Of a stretch of DNA of 64,000 nucleotides, positions 35,117 to 44,177 are shown piece after piece. A program made the translations under genes and the position numbers. This DNA is from an uncultured Shimia sp. (GTDB taxonomy: Bacteria > Pseudomonadota > Alphaproteobacteria > Rhodobacterales > Rhodobacteraceae), in the NCBI RefSeq assembly GCF_947498095.1, contig NZ_CANMJE010000009.1, positions 1-64,000 of the forward strand, written 5' to 3'. The first letter of the stretch is position 1; each line of letters opens with the position of its first letter. The notes beneath the pieces were generated by a model. The model searched no databases and had not been told where the DNA came from. It worked only from the letters and a program-made list of their open reading frames with translations.

Positions 35117-36266
35117 CAGACAGCCCGTCATCATTTCCGCCCGGCGCAGCGCAATCGGGCGCGCGGGTGGCATGTTTCGCGATATCGAGGTCGAGGACCT
35201 CGCGGCGCCGGTTCTGCGCGCAGCGAAAGAAGACGCATTAATCAGCCCCGGCATCATCGACGAGGTGATCCTCGGCAATGCCGCTGGCCCCGGCGGCAAC
35301 ATTGCTCGCCTGTCTGCCCTGCAGGCCGGGCTGCCCGACAGCATACCCGCTGTTACGGTAGACCGCCAATGCGGCTCGGGGCTGGAAGCCGTCTGGCAAG
35401 CCTGCCTGCGCATCGCGTCCGGATCGGCCACCTGCATCCTTGCCGGTGGTGTGGAAAGCCAAAGCCGCGCGCCGGTGCGCACCCTGCCTGCAAGTGGCAA
35501 CCTCCCCGATCGCAGCTTTGCGCGAGCGCGGTTCTCGCCTGAAGCGATTGGCGATCCGGAAATGGGTGAGGCCGCAGACACAGTGGCAAACGCCTTTGGC
35601 ATTTCCCGCGAACGCCAAGATGCCTTTGCCCTGCAGTCTCAAGCGCGCGCCGTCACTGCCCGGTCCGCGGGCGCTTTTGACGCCGAAATCGCCCCCGTTG
35701 CAGGATATGTCACCGACGAATGCCCCCGCCCTGACATGACAACTGCCCGTCTCGCGCGGCTGCGCCCGGCGTTTGGAAAAGAAGGCACTGTCACCGTTGG
35801 CAACGCTTGCCCGCTAAATGATGGGGCTTGTGCGCTTGTCATCACATCTGCCGCAAAAGCACGAGCCCTTGGTCACCGGCGGGCGCTCGCCTTTGAAGAT
35901 GCGGCAGCGTCGGGTGTCGATCCCAACCTCCTGGGGATCGGACCGGTGGCATCTACCCGCAAACTTTTGCAACGCCACCCGGACCTGTCACTGGATCGCC
36001 TTACCCATCTGGAATTCAACGAAGCCTTTGCCGCACAGGTCTTGGCGAGCCTCGATCAACTCGATCTGCCAAGTGACCTGCCAAACCCCCAAGGGGGCGC
36101 CATTGCATTGGGGCATCCTTTTGGCGCGTCTGGCGCAATTCTTGTCACCCGCTTGTTCAGCCAACTGATCCGCGAGCGTTTCGACACCGACGCCCTCGCA
36201 ATGGCCATGATCGGGATAGGCGGCGGACAGGGGCTAACAGCCGCCTTCAGACCCATCGCCCTTTAG
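35082..36266 (+). CDS. Thiolase-like protein lacking the second catalytic cysteine
   Basis: A 394-residue thiolase-fold protein. The nucleophilic Cys is present (DRQCGSGLEA), as are NEAFAAQ and the His of GHPFGASGA. The C-terminal motif normally reads C-x-G-G-G-x-G; here it reads AMIGIGGGQG, with Gly where the acid/base Cys belongs. The codon is GGG, so no simple misreading. The enzyme could have reduced or altered condensing or cleaving activity. The ATG at 35082 overlaps the ligase by 35 bases and gives a normal length. Together they look like an acid activation and carbon-carbon cleavage or condensation pair. Confidence 0.85.
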   Translation: MRTLALNALKPDRQPVIISARRSAIGRAGGMFRDIEVEDLAAPVLRAAKEDALISPGIIDEVILGNAAGPGGNIARLSALQAGLPDSIPAVTVDRQCGSGLEAVWQACLRIASGSATCILAGGVESQSRAPVRTLPASGNLPDRSFARARFSPEAIGDPEMGEAADTVANAFGISRERQDAFALQSQARAVTARSAGAFDAEIAPVAGYVTDECPRPDMTTARLARLRPAFGKEGTVTVGNACPLNDGACALVITSAAKARALGHRRALAFEDAAASGVDPNLLGIGPVASTRKLLQRHPDLSLDRLTHLEFNEAFAAQVLASLDQLDLPSDLPNPQGGAIALGHPFGASGAILVTRLFSQLIRERFDTDALAMAMIGIGGGQGLTAAFRPIAL

Positions 36267-36328
36267 ACTTCGTATTGCCCAAAATACTCCGGGGTGAATG
36301 GCCCGGCAGACCAGAGGGGCAGTGCCCC

Positions 36329-36360
36329 TAAAACGCAAACGGGGCCGCAATAGCGACCCC
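36329..36360 (-). terminator. Rho-independent terminator of ilvD
   Basis: On the minus strand GGGGTCGC pairs with GCGGCCCC (one G-U) around TATT, followed by GTTTGCGTTTT. Confidence 0.75.
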
Positions 36361-36383
36361 GCTTCATTGGTATTTTCTAAGAC

Positions 36384-38234
36384 TTAGTCGTCTTCTTCCA
36401 GCGTGCGCACAGCACCGAGAGAAGCGTTGGACACATGCGCGGCATAGACCTTTAGCGCCTTTGAAACCGCACGTGGACGTCCTTCGGCCTTCCAGACTTT
36501 CTTGTCGGCCTGCGGGTGGTTTGCGCGGCGCTGAGCCAGCTCTTCTTCGCTAACATCCAGATGGATCGAGCGGTTCGGCACAGAAATTTTGATCTTGTCG
36601 CCGTCTTCCACCAATCCGATCACCCCCTTTTCGGCGGCCTCGGGTGAGGCGTGACCGATCGACAGGCCAGCAGTGCCACCTGAGAAGCGCCCGTCCGTCA
36701 GCAACGCACAAGTGGTGTCCAGCTTCTTGGATTTGAGGTACGCGGTCGGATAGAGCATCTCTTGCATGCCCGGTCCGCCTTTGGGGCCTTCGTATCGAAT
36801 GACCACCACGGAATAAGGCGTTACTTCGCCCTGCAAAATCCCATGCATCGCGTCTTCCATGGACTCGAACACTTTCGCAGTGCCTTCGAATTCATACATT
36901 TCTTTGATAACGCCCGCGGTTTTCAGGATGCAGCCTTGTTCCGCGATATTGCCGAACAGAACACAAAGACCACCCTCTTCCGAATAGGCGTTTTCAAAGT
37001 CACGCACACAGCCGTCTTCGATATCCAGGTCAAGTTCGGTAAACATGCGCGACTGGCTGAACGCCTCGGTTGTGCGCACTCCACCCGGCGCAGCAATGAA
37101 CAAATCGCGGGCCTCGTTGCCCGCACTTTCGCGGCGCACGTCCCATTTGTCGATAAAGGCACCAACAGTCTTTTCATGAACCGTTGCACAGTCGAGATGA
37201 ATTTTGCCTTCGCGGTCCAGCTCGCCCATGATCCGTGCGATACCGCCGGCCCGATGTACGTCTTCCATGTGGTACTTAGGCGTTGATGGCGCCACTTTGC
37301 ACAGATGCGGGATCTGGCGGCTCATGCGGTCCATATCGGCCATCGTAAAGTCGATCTCGCCTTCGTGGGCAATCGCCAGAAGGTGCAGAACCGTGTTGGT
37401 CGACCCGCCCATCGCAATGTCGAGCGCCATGGCGTTCTCAAAGGCTTTGAAATTGGCGATGCCACGCGGCAGGGCCGTTTCATCGTCGTGTTTGTACCAG
37501 CGCTCGCAAAGCTCAACGATCTTTTGGCCTGCTTCTTCGAACAGACCTTTGCGCTTGGAGTGGGTCGCCAGCAATGAGCCGTTGCCCGGCAGCGCAAGAC
37601 CCAAAGCTTCGGCCAGACAGTTCATTGAGTTTGCCGTGAACATGCCCGAGCACGATCCACAGGTCGGACAAGCCGAGCGTTCCAGTTTTTCGACTTCTTC
37701 CATGCTGCGGTCTTCATCGGTCGCACCGACAATCGCAGTCACAAGGTCGGCTTTGTGCTCACCATCTTTCAGAAGCACTTTGCCCGCTTCCATCGGCCCG
37801 CCTGACACAAAGATCGCCGGGATATTCAGCCGCATTGCGGCCATCAGCATGCCGGGGGTGATCTTGTCACAGTTCGAGATGCAGACCAGCGCGTCGGCGC
37901 AATGGGCATTGGCCATATATTCGACACTGTCGGCTATCACTTCGCGGGACGGCAGCGAATAGAGCATACCGTCATGGCCCATCGCGATACCGTCATCCAC
38001 CGCAATGGTGTTCATTTCCTTGGCAACGCCGCCCGCTTTTTCGATCTCGCGCGCGACCAGAGACCCCATGTTTTTCAGATGCACGTGCCCCGGCACAAAT
38101 TCGGTGAACGAGTTGACCACCGCGACAATCGGCTTACCAAAATCTTCGGTTTGCATCCCTGTGGCACGCCACAATGCGCGGGCTGCCGCCATACGCCGGC
38201 CAAAGGTCGAGGTCTTAGAACGTAGATCGGGCAT
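36384..38234 (-). CDS. ilvD: Dihydroxy-acid dehydratase
   Basis: IlvD dehydrates 2,3-dihydroxy-isovalerate and -methylvalerate in valine, isoleucine and pantothenate precursor synthesis. The 616-residue length is usual. Iron-sulfur cysteines are in NCDKITPGM and [34 protein letters not shown] is the normal N-terminus and a GGAGA site precedes the ATG at 38234. It is divergent from the glycosyltransferase and closed by its own terminator. Confidence 0.96.
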   Translation of the reverse strand: MPDLRSKTSTFGRRMAAARALWRATGMQTEDFGKPIVAVVNSFTEFVPGHVHLKNMGSLVAREIEKAGGVAKEMNTIAVDDGIAMGHDGMLYSLPSREVIADSVEYMANAHCADALVCISNCDKITPGMLMAAMRLNIPAIFVSGGPMEAGKVLLKDGEHKADLVTAIVGATDEDRSMEEVEKLERSACPTCGSCSGMFTANSMNCLAEALGLALPGNGSLLATHSKRKGLFEEAGQKIVELCERWYKHDDETALPRGIANFKAFENAMALDIAMGGSTNTVLHLLAIAHEGEIDFTMADMDRMSRQIPHLCKVAPSTPKYHMEDVHRAGGIARIMGELDREGKIHLDCATVHEKTVGAFIDKWDVRRESAGNEARDLFIAAPGGVRTTEAFSQSRMFTELDLDIEDGCVRDFENAYSEEGGLCVLFGNIAEQGCILKTAGVIKEMYEFEGTAKVFESMEDAMHGILQGEVTPYSVVVIRYEGPKGGPGMQEMLYPTAYLKSKKLDTTCALLTDGRFSGGTAGLSIGHASPEAAEKGVIGLVEDGDKIKISVPNRSIHLDVSEEELAQRRANHPQADKKVWKAEGRPRAVSKALKVYAAHVSNASLGAVRTLEEDD

Positions 38235-38388
38235 CAAGGGTCTCCTGCTAGAACGGTCCTGATCATGTAGTGTCTGACATGAACGGGTGCCACCGTGGGC
38301 CGCTGTTTGCAAGGTCATTTGGTCATTTTTCCGACTCTGGCCCTGGAAATTCGGCTGACCTGCGTTGCCCTTGGCGATGTGAATTTCT

Positions 38389-39234
38389 ATGGTCCGCGAG
38401 AACAAACCCAAGGTGACTGCAATCGCGAACCGTGATCCCCTAATCCCGCGACGGATTTTTCAGACCTGGAAAACCAAGAACCCGCAAGACATGGAGCGCC
38501 CGATGCGGCGTTGGGTTCAGTCCTGGGTGAAACGCAATCCCGATTGGGAGGTCAGTTTGTCAGATGACTCGGATTGTCTGGCGTTCATGCGCTCAGTCTG
38601 GCCGCAACATCTGGACACCTATCAAGCCTTGAACGCGGTCGAAAAGTCCGACTTCTGGCGCTATGTCATCATACTACACCACGGCGGGCTTTATTCGGAT
38701 GCCGACACGATTTGCCGCAAACCGCTGTCGGACTGGATGCAGCCCGGAGACAGGGCTGTGATCATGATTGACGGAGATTACCTCGACAAGTTTCCGACAT
38801 GGGAGCCAGAGGGGCATGTGCAATCAGGCGGGGCCTATAATCTGTCGCTTTGGTGGCACGACAATATCGTGGCTTTTTCCAACTGGACCTTTGCATTTGA
38901 ACCCGGCCATCCAATTCTGGCCGAGACCGTTCGGCGGATTGAAATCAACGTCAAAGACCCATTTTTCACTAACCAACGCCCAGATTGGACCATCAAAAAA
39001 ACCGGCCCCGGGGTGTTCACAGACGTGATCTATGATTGGCTGGAACAGCGCGGCCACAGTGCACCCGAACTGGTTGCGGAGCTTCGAAAGACACGATCGA
39101 TCCTGATTGACGGCGTGCGCTTTGTGGATCGCCCGGCCTTTCACAAGCGGGAAGTGATGCACTTTGGCATGGGCAGTTGGAAACCAATGTCCATCGTCGT
39201 TGCCTGGCGTAAGCTCAGCCGCCATTGGCACTAG
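38389..39234 (+). CDS. Glycosyltransferase with DXD sugar-binding region (Och1/capsule type)
   Basis: A 281-residue protein whose motif [15 protein letters not shown] (about 104-118) is the DXD signature of sugar-transferring Gly_transf_sug enzymes; the opening [12 protein letters not shown] is also typical. Such enzymes add sugars to surface polysaccharides or lipids. No membrane segment or signal peptide is seen. It is a single gene, 155 bases from ilvD on the opposite strand, and 134 bases from the phosphate transporter. Confidence 0.87.
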   Translation: MVRENKPKVTAIANRDPLIPRRIFQTWKTKNPQDMERPMRRWVQSWVKRNPDWEVSLSDDSDCLAFMRSVWPQHLDTYQALNAVEKSDFWRYVIILHHGGLYSDADTICRKPLSDWMQPGDRAVIMIDGDYLDKFPTWEPEGHVQSGGAYNLSLWWHDNIVAFSNWTFAFEPGHPILAETVRRIEINVKDPFFTNQRPDWTIKKTGPGVFTDVIYDWLEQRGHSAPELVAELRKTRSILIDGVRFVDRPAFHKREVMHFGMGSWKPMSIVVAWRKLSRHWH

Positions 39235-39310
39235 GTCGGACGCTGGGTTTGTCCTAAAGGCCCATGCCCGCAAAACGCGGTCTATTGTCCGCATTCACAC
39301 AACAGGGATT

Positions 39311-39354
39311 GAACGACGAGGTTGGGCAGCACCATAATGGTGCTCACGTTGTTC
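39311..39354 (+). promoter_or_regulatory. Structured leader before the Na/Pi cotransporter
   Basis: AGCACCAT (39328-39335) and ATGGTGCT (39337-39344) form a nearly perfect palindrome, enclosed by an outer pair GAACGACG (39311-39318) and CGTTGTTC (39347-39354). It ends 14 bases before the GTG start. It could be a protein-binding site or an RNA hairpin that affects translation. It does not match the Pho box. Confidence 0.45.
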
Positions 39355-39367
39355 AGAAGGTGTTTTC

Positions 39368-41191
39368 GTGATCCGCAGACTAACCGTCCCTCTGGCTCTT
39401 GCCCTTTTGGTATTTGGGTTCTGGACGACTCCCGATTTGCAAGAAATCGTCGCCGGGGTCGCCATTTTCCTGTTTGGCATGATGATGCTCGAGGATGGGT
39501 TCAAGCTGTTTTCCGGCGGATTGCTGGAAAAGATATTGTCCCATGCAACGGCGTCCAAGGCCCGCGCTCTGGGGTTTGGTATGGTGGCGACGACGCTTAT
39601 GCAGTCGTCATCTTTGGTGACACTGGTCACGATCTCTTTCCTGAGTGCCGGGTTGATCACCCTGACTGCCGGCGTCGCGATTATATTTGGCGCTAATATC
39701 GGCACGACAACCGGCGCATGGCTGGTCGCGGGCTTTGGCCTCAAGGTCGATATCGCTGCCTATGCCATGCCAATGCTCGCCCTTTCCATCGTGTTGGTTT
39801 TCCAGTCATCCAAGTACATGCGCGGGCTGGGGTTTGTTCTGGCGGGCATGGGCTTTCTGTTCCTTGGCATCCACTACATGAAGGAGGGTTTCGAAACCTT
39901 TCAGGAGCATTTTGACCTGAACCGGTTTGCACTGCCCGGTGTGTTGGGATTGATCGTCTACACATTCATCGGGGCCGCCATGACGGTGGTCATGCAATCC
40001 AGCCACGCAACAATGGTTATTATCATTACCGCACTGTCGTCGGGCCAGATTAGCTATGAGAATGCCCTGGCAATGGCCATCGGGTCCAATGTCGGCACCA
40101 CGATCACCGCCCTGATCGGAGGCGTCACGGCAAACTTTCAAGGGCGACGGTTGGCGCAGGCACATCTTGTGTTCAATGTTGTGACGGCACTTGTGGCTTT
40201 GGTCCTGATCTATCCGTTGATCTATTCAGTCGATACCATCAGCGCCGCGGTCGGTATTGCTGATGACGATTATGCGCTGAAACTGGCGGTCTTCCACACG
40301 ATCTTTAACGTGCTGGGCGTGGCCCTGATGTTGCCCGTCATGTCGCGGCTGATCGCCTTTCTCAAAAGCCGCATTCCCGAACCTGCTTCGGATGTGTTGA
40401 CGCCGATCTATCTGACAGAAGCCACGGATGACTTTCCCGAAGCCGCCGAGGAAGCGTTGCGCAAAGAATTGGGTCATTTGATGCGCAACTCAGAGACAGT
40501 AATCGCCGAGGCGCTGAACCTCGACCTTGAAGCCCTGATCAAGGCCCCTGAGATCGCAGCTCTGGTTCAGGCCAGTCGCACACGAGACCCCATCGACTTT
40601 GACACCGCCTATGACACCCGCATCAAACCGCTGCATGCGGCCATTGTCGAGTTTGCCTCGCGTATGGGGCGAGGTGACAAGGACACGCCCGAAGTGGTCA
40701 TGCACCGCATCCATGAATTGCGTGACGGCGCGGGGCGGATCGTGCGGGCTGTAAAAGCGGTCAAGCACCTCAGGCGCAACGCCACCCGGTATACAGAGAC
40801 CGATCACGGGGCGACCACCGCGCTTTATAACGCGATCCGCAGCGACATCGCGCGCATGCTGGTTGAAATGGACAAGATACGAAACGAAGACGAAGACAGG
40901 CGCAGCGCTTTGTGGCTGGACGAAGAGCGCGTGCAAGCCAAGCGCGCCTATAAGGACGCGATCCATGTCACAGAAGCGTTAATCAGGGATGGTAGCCTGA
41001 CCCCGGCCGAGGCCACATCGCTGCTGAACGATTCGCAATATGGATACGAGGCGATGAAGGACATGATCGAGGCCACAAAACGGCTCCACGTCGAAACCGA
41101 AGAAGGCCTAGACGAGGTTGAGCGCATCCTGTCGTTGGACGACGACGAAGCCGAGGAAATGGCCATGAACACGCGCGAGAGAGAGGATTAG
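39368..41191 (+). CDS. Na/Pi cotransporter family protein with PhoU-like tail
   Basis: A 607-residue membrane protein of the NptA/YjbB type. Two inverted repeats each carry a QSS motif (LMQSSSLVTLVTI and VMQSSHATMVIII), paired with GANIGTTTGAW and GSNVGTTITAL, the signatures of the family. About nine helices fill residues 1-325; the remaining 280 residues are helical and PhoU-like, probably cytoplasmic. It moves phosphate, in YjbB outward. The start is GTG with AAGG upstream. An 88-residue partner gene follows one base after its stop. Confidence 0.92.
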   Translation: MIRRLTVPLALALLVFGFWTTPDLQEIVAGVAIFLFGMMMLEDGFKLFSGGLLEKILSHATASKARALGFGMVATTLMQSSSLVTLVTISFLSAGLITLTAGVAIIFGANIGTTTGAWLVAGFGLKVDIAAYAMPMLALSIVLVFQSSKYMRGLGFVLAGMGFLFLGIHYMKEGFETFQEHFDLNRFALPGVLGLIVYTFIGAAMTVVMQSSHATMVIIITALSSGQISYENALAMAIGSNVGTTITALIGGVTANFQGRRLAQAHLVFNVVTALVALVLIYPLIYSVDTISAAVGIADDDYALKLAVFHTIFNVLGVALMLPVMSRLIAFLKSRIPEPASDVLTPIYLTEATDDFPEAAEEALRKELGHLMRNSETVIAEALNLDLEALIKAPEIAALVQASRTRDPIDFDTAYDTRIKPLHAAIVEFASRMGRGDKDTPEVVMHRIHELRDGAGRIVRAVKAVKHLRRNATRYTETDHGATTALYNAIRSDIARMLVEMDKIRNEDEDRRSALWLDEERVQAKRAYKDAIHVTEALIRDGSLTPAEATSLLNDSQYGYEAMKDMIEATKRLHVETEEGLDEVERILSLDDDEAEEMAMNTRERED

Positions 41192-41192
41192 G

Positions 41193-41459
41193 ATGGGACT
41201 GGGCAAAAGCATCGAAAAGCTCGACGACTATTATGATCGCCTCGCGCAGAACAAGGTCAAAAAGATCAAGCCAGATCATGTGGACAAGGTTTTGTCCAAA
41301 CTGCATGGCAAGGAAGACAGCCTGCGCGAAGAGATTGCCGCAACGCAAAAGTCGTCCAAGAAAGAGCGTCTCGAAGCCAAGCTAGCGGTTGTGCAAGCTC
41401 AGATTCGACGCGGGGAATGGCTACGTGAAGAAATCAAAACCGACGCGGCGGAATCCTAA
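41193..41459 (+). CDS. Small coiled-coil protein, unknown
   Basis: An 88-residue charged, helical protein (SLREEIAATQKSSKKERLEA is coiled-coil-like), with no membrane segment or known domain. It starts one base after the phosphate cotransporter stop, with AGAGAGGA before the ATG, so it is translated with it. A role as a small partner of the PhoU-like tail is conceivable from position only. Confidence 0.75.
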   Translation: MGLGKSIEKLDDYYDRLAQNKVKKIKPDHVDKVLSKLHGKEDSLREEIAATQKSSKKERLEAKLAVVQAQIRRGEWLREEIKTDAAES

Positions 41460-41531
41460 ACAGAGCTTCCCAAGACCCGAGGCCAGCCTTAGCCTATCCT
41501 GAAAACCCAACACTGGGTCAGGGAGGGCATT

Positions 41532-42272
41532 GTGAGACTAGAAGGAAAAACCGCCATCGTCACTGGAGGCGCGTCAGGGTTTGGCGCTGGGATCGTCCGT
41601 AAGTTCGTCGCCGAGGGTGCGGAGGTGATGATCGCCGACATTGACGAGACCAAAGCCCAAGATATGGCCACGGAAACCGGTGCTTTGGCCCAAAGCGTAG
41701 ACGTGTCTGACAGTGCCTCAGTGAGGGCGATGATTGGGGCAGCACAAGCTGTCTGGAGTCAGGTCGATATTCTAATAAACAACGCCGGCGTCACCCACCT
41801 GCCCGCCCCACTGGATACCATAAACGAAGATGAGTTTGATCGCGTCTTTAACGTGAATTGCCGATCAGTCTATCTGACGGCCCGCCATCTGGTGCCCGCG
41901 ATGAAATCTCGTGGCGCAGGTACGATATTGAACGTTGCCTCGACTGCAGGCGTCAGCCCGCGTCCGAACCTCAATTGGTACAATGCCACCAAGGGCTGGA
42001 TGATCACGGCCACCCGCACAATGGCCGTGGAGCTTGCGCCCTTTGGCATTCGCGTGAACGCCGTCAATCCAGTTGCAGGAGAAACACCCCTGCTCAAATC
42101 ATTTCTTGGCGAAGACACGCCCGAGATGCGTGCGCGCTTCTTGTCCACCATTCCCTTGGGTCGGTTCTCGACCCCAGAGGATATGGGTAACGCTGCCTGT
42201 TACCTTTGTTCGGACGAGGCCAGTATGATCACCGGAGTTTGCATGGAAGTGGATGGTGGGCGTTGCATTTGA
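41532..42272 (+). CDS. Short-chain dehydrogenase/reductase, glucose/3-oxoacyl type
   Basis: A 246-residue classical SDR. The cofactor motif is VTGGASGFGAGIVRKF, NNAG is at about 81-84 and the catalytic Ser and Tyr-x3-Lys are in NVASTAG and WYNATKGW. The C-terminal ITGVCMEVDGGRCI is typical. The start is GTG with GGGAGG before it. Substrate unknown. The PhnF-like regulator lies 89 bases downstream on the same strand. Confidence 0.9.
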   Translation: MRLEGKTAIVTGGASGFGAGIVRKFVAEGAEVMIADIDETKAQDMATETGALAQSVDVSDSASVRAMIGAAQAVWSQVDILINNAGVTHLPAPLDTINEDEFDRVFNVNCRSVYLTARHLVPAMKSRGAGTILNVASTAGVSPRPNLNWYNATKGWMITATRTMAVELAPFGIRVNAVNPVAGETPLLKSFLGEDTPEMRARFLSTIPLGRFSTPEDMGNAACYLCSDEASMITGVCMEVDGGRCI

Positions 42273-42321
42273 GCGATGGGCTCATGTCAAAGCCCGCATT
42301 GCCCGTTGATGCATTTTGCGA

Positions 42322-42333
42322 CACTAATTGGTG
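42322..42333. promoter_or_regulatory. Near-palindromic operator candidate upstream of the GntR gene
   Basis: CACTAATTGGTG is ten of twelve palindromic. It is flanked by GATGCA (42308-42313) and TGCATC (42332-42337). The site is 29 bases before the regulator start, where autoregulation would be expected. Confidence 0.4.
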
Positions 42334-42361
42334 CATCGCTCAATAGCTGTATTGCCTCTGC

Positions 42362-43090
42362 ATGAACCGTTTTCAGAAAAAGACACTTGTTTGGGAAAAG
42401 ATTGCGCGTGCGCTGACTGCGGACATCACCGATGGCCGTTACGGGCCGGGTGACAAGCTGCCAACCGAGGCTGAACTAGCCAAACGCTTTGAAGTGAACC
42501 GCCATACCATTCGCAATGCCCTCAAGGATATGGCCGAAAACGGGTTGGTGTTCTCTCGCCGCGGATCCGGCGTCTATGTTAGTCAGACCCCAGCCGAGTA
42601 TCCGCTTGGCAAGCGCGTGCGCTTTCACAACAACCTCGAGAAAGCAGGGCGTTCCCCCGGCAAGGAAACACTCTCTATCGAAACCCGTGCCGCTGATCCA
42701 AGAGAGGCCCACGCCCTGGGTCTGAAGGTTGGTGATGCGGTGCATTCCTACGAAGCGCTGTCTTTGGCCGATAGCGAACCGATTGTGATGTTCCGCTCGG
42801 TCTTTCCGGCAGATCGGTTTCCAGACCTGCTCGACCACATTACCTATTCAAACTCAGTCACAGAGGCGCTGCGGGCCTGTGGTGTTGAGGATTACACACG
42901 CGCATCCACGCGGATTTCCGCACGCAGAGCAACGGCCACACAAGCGCATCATTTGCGTATTCACGAGGGCGACCCGGTGGTGCTGTCAGTCGCCATCAAT
43001 GTGGACCCGGAGGGACGGCCAACCGAGTATGGTGTATCTTGGTTTGCTGGCGACCGCGTGACCCTGACCCTGACCCTGGACGCTGACTAA
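42362..43090 (+). CDS. GntR/UTRA regulator, PhnF-like
   Basis: A 242-residue regulator: winged helix at residues 8-75 (LPTEAELAKRFEVNRHTIRN is the recognition region) and a UTRA ligand domain from about 95. The whole resembles PhnF, the phosphonate-operon repressor. No phn C-P lyase gene is in the window, so this is an orphan. It converges with the PHP protein, overlapping its stop by four bases. Its ligand could be a phosphonate or any small UTRA ligand such as an amino sugar. Confidence 0.85.
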   Translation: MNRFQKKTLVWEKIARALTADITDGRYGPGDKLPTEAELAKRFEVNRHTIRNALKDMAENGLVFSRRGSGVYVSQTPAEYPLGKRVRFHNNLEKAGRSPGKETLSIETRAADPREAHALGLKVGDAVHSYEALSLADSEPIVMFRSVFPADRFPDLLDHITYSNSVTEALRACGVEDYTRASTRISARRATATQAHHLRIHEGDPVVLSVAINVDPEGRPTEYGVSWFAGDRVTLTLTLDAD

Positions 43091-44013
43091 TCTGTCAGCC
43101 AGATCGGGTTGGACCACGCCTTTTTACCATTTGCATCAACCACGGTGATCCTAAGCCATTTTCCCGCTTCAAACCGTTCAAGCGGCACCGCTGCTTCGGT
43201 CAGATTTTCGCCGTGCAGGGCGCGTGTGCCGCTGCCATGCCCCTGCGCGATGACGCTGACCGCTTCCGAACATCGCACCAATACTGTGTCGTCGCGAACC
43301 TCAATGTGGTGCAGTTCTGGCCCTTGGCTTGAGTAGAAATCGCCTGCCTTCAAGGCCTGCAAGAGCGCTTCAGGGGTGTTTTCCTTTGCTTTGACCATCA
43401 CCCAACCGCCAAAGTGGTCTTTCAATCCAAAATGCGCGTCATCGGCTGCGATAAGATTCAGGCGCCGCCTTGTCGACAGCATCAGGTCAAGCGTGTGAAA
43501 TCCGTCAGACCGTTCGCTGCTGACGCCGCATTCATGATTATAGGCTTCCACGGCATGGGCCGACTCGATGCTGAGTGCGTCCTCAAGTGTCAGACCTGAC
43601 CATTGTGGGTGTGCGATGACCACAAACGCCCCCGCCTCTCGCGCGCGGTGGGCGATCTCAGCGCCGCTTTCCTGATCGGCCTTTGGATGGAAATCCGGTG
43701 CGTTTGGAGCGGTGAAATCGGGTGGCAAACCAACCGCCAGAATGTGCCAGATGTCACCGTTCTGCATGGTCCCACAATGCAATTCGGCCCCAAGAAGCGT
43801 GGTAAACCCCGGCTTGCGGAACGGCGTGGTATCCGAAATTGGGTAACCAAATAGCCCGATAAAGTGATCCGAAACGCAGAGGAAATCATATCCGGCGTTT
43901 TGATATCGGTCGCATACGACGCCAAGGTCCAACACGCCGTCGGACAGGTTGGAATGCGTGTGCAGATTGCCCCGCCAGAACCGCCCCGGATTTGAAAAAG
44001 CCTCTGGAACCAT
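43087..44013 (-). CDS. PHP-domain metal-dependent phosphoesterase-like protein
   Basis: A 308-residue cytoplasmic PHP-domain protein. Metal ligands are visible in order: GNLHTHSNLSDG (about 15-26), VSDHF, GAELHCG, VIAHPQWSG and AADDAHFG. PHP enzymes hydrolyse phosphoesters; PhnP-like or cyclic-phosphate activity would fit the PhnF-like neighbour, but that is inference. AGGAG precedes the ATG. It converges with the PhnF-like gene; a secreted PHP-like DUF3604 protein lies 2.4 kb further on. Confidence 0.87.
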   Translation of the reverse strand: MVPEAFSNPGRFWRGNLHTHSNLSDGVLDLGVVCDRYQNAGYDFLCVSDHFIGLFGYPISDTTPFRKPGFTTLLGAELHCGTMQNGDIWHILAVGLPPDFTAPNAPDFHPKADQESGAEIAHRAREAGAFVVIAHPQWSGLTLEDALSIESAHAVEAYNHECGVSSERSDGFHTLDLMLSTRRRLNLIAADDAHFGLKDHFGGWVMVKAKENTPEALLQALKAGDFYSSQGPELHHIEVRDDTVLVRCSEAVSVIAQGHGSGTRALHGENLTEAAVPLERFEAGKWLRITVVDANGKKAWSNPIWLTD

Positions 44014-44177
44014 GTCGCACTCCTGATTGCAGCGATGCGGTGATCCTGCGCTATTTTATGTGGGTTTCATAGCGCACATCTATAAGACCGTTAGGGGCTT
44101 TGTGGGTTAAAAACCCATCCCCTTGTGGCCGCGCAGGCGGATATGCAGGCTTGAAAGTCGAACCCCTGTGACAACAG

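Noticed and set aside
39235-39367. Pho box before the phosphate cotransporter
   Set aside because: No repeat of the CTGTCAT type is present; only the inverted repeats are seen.
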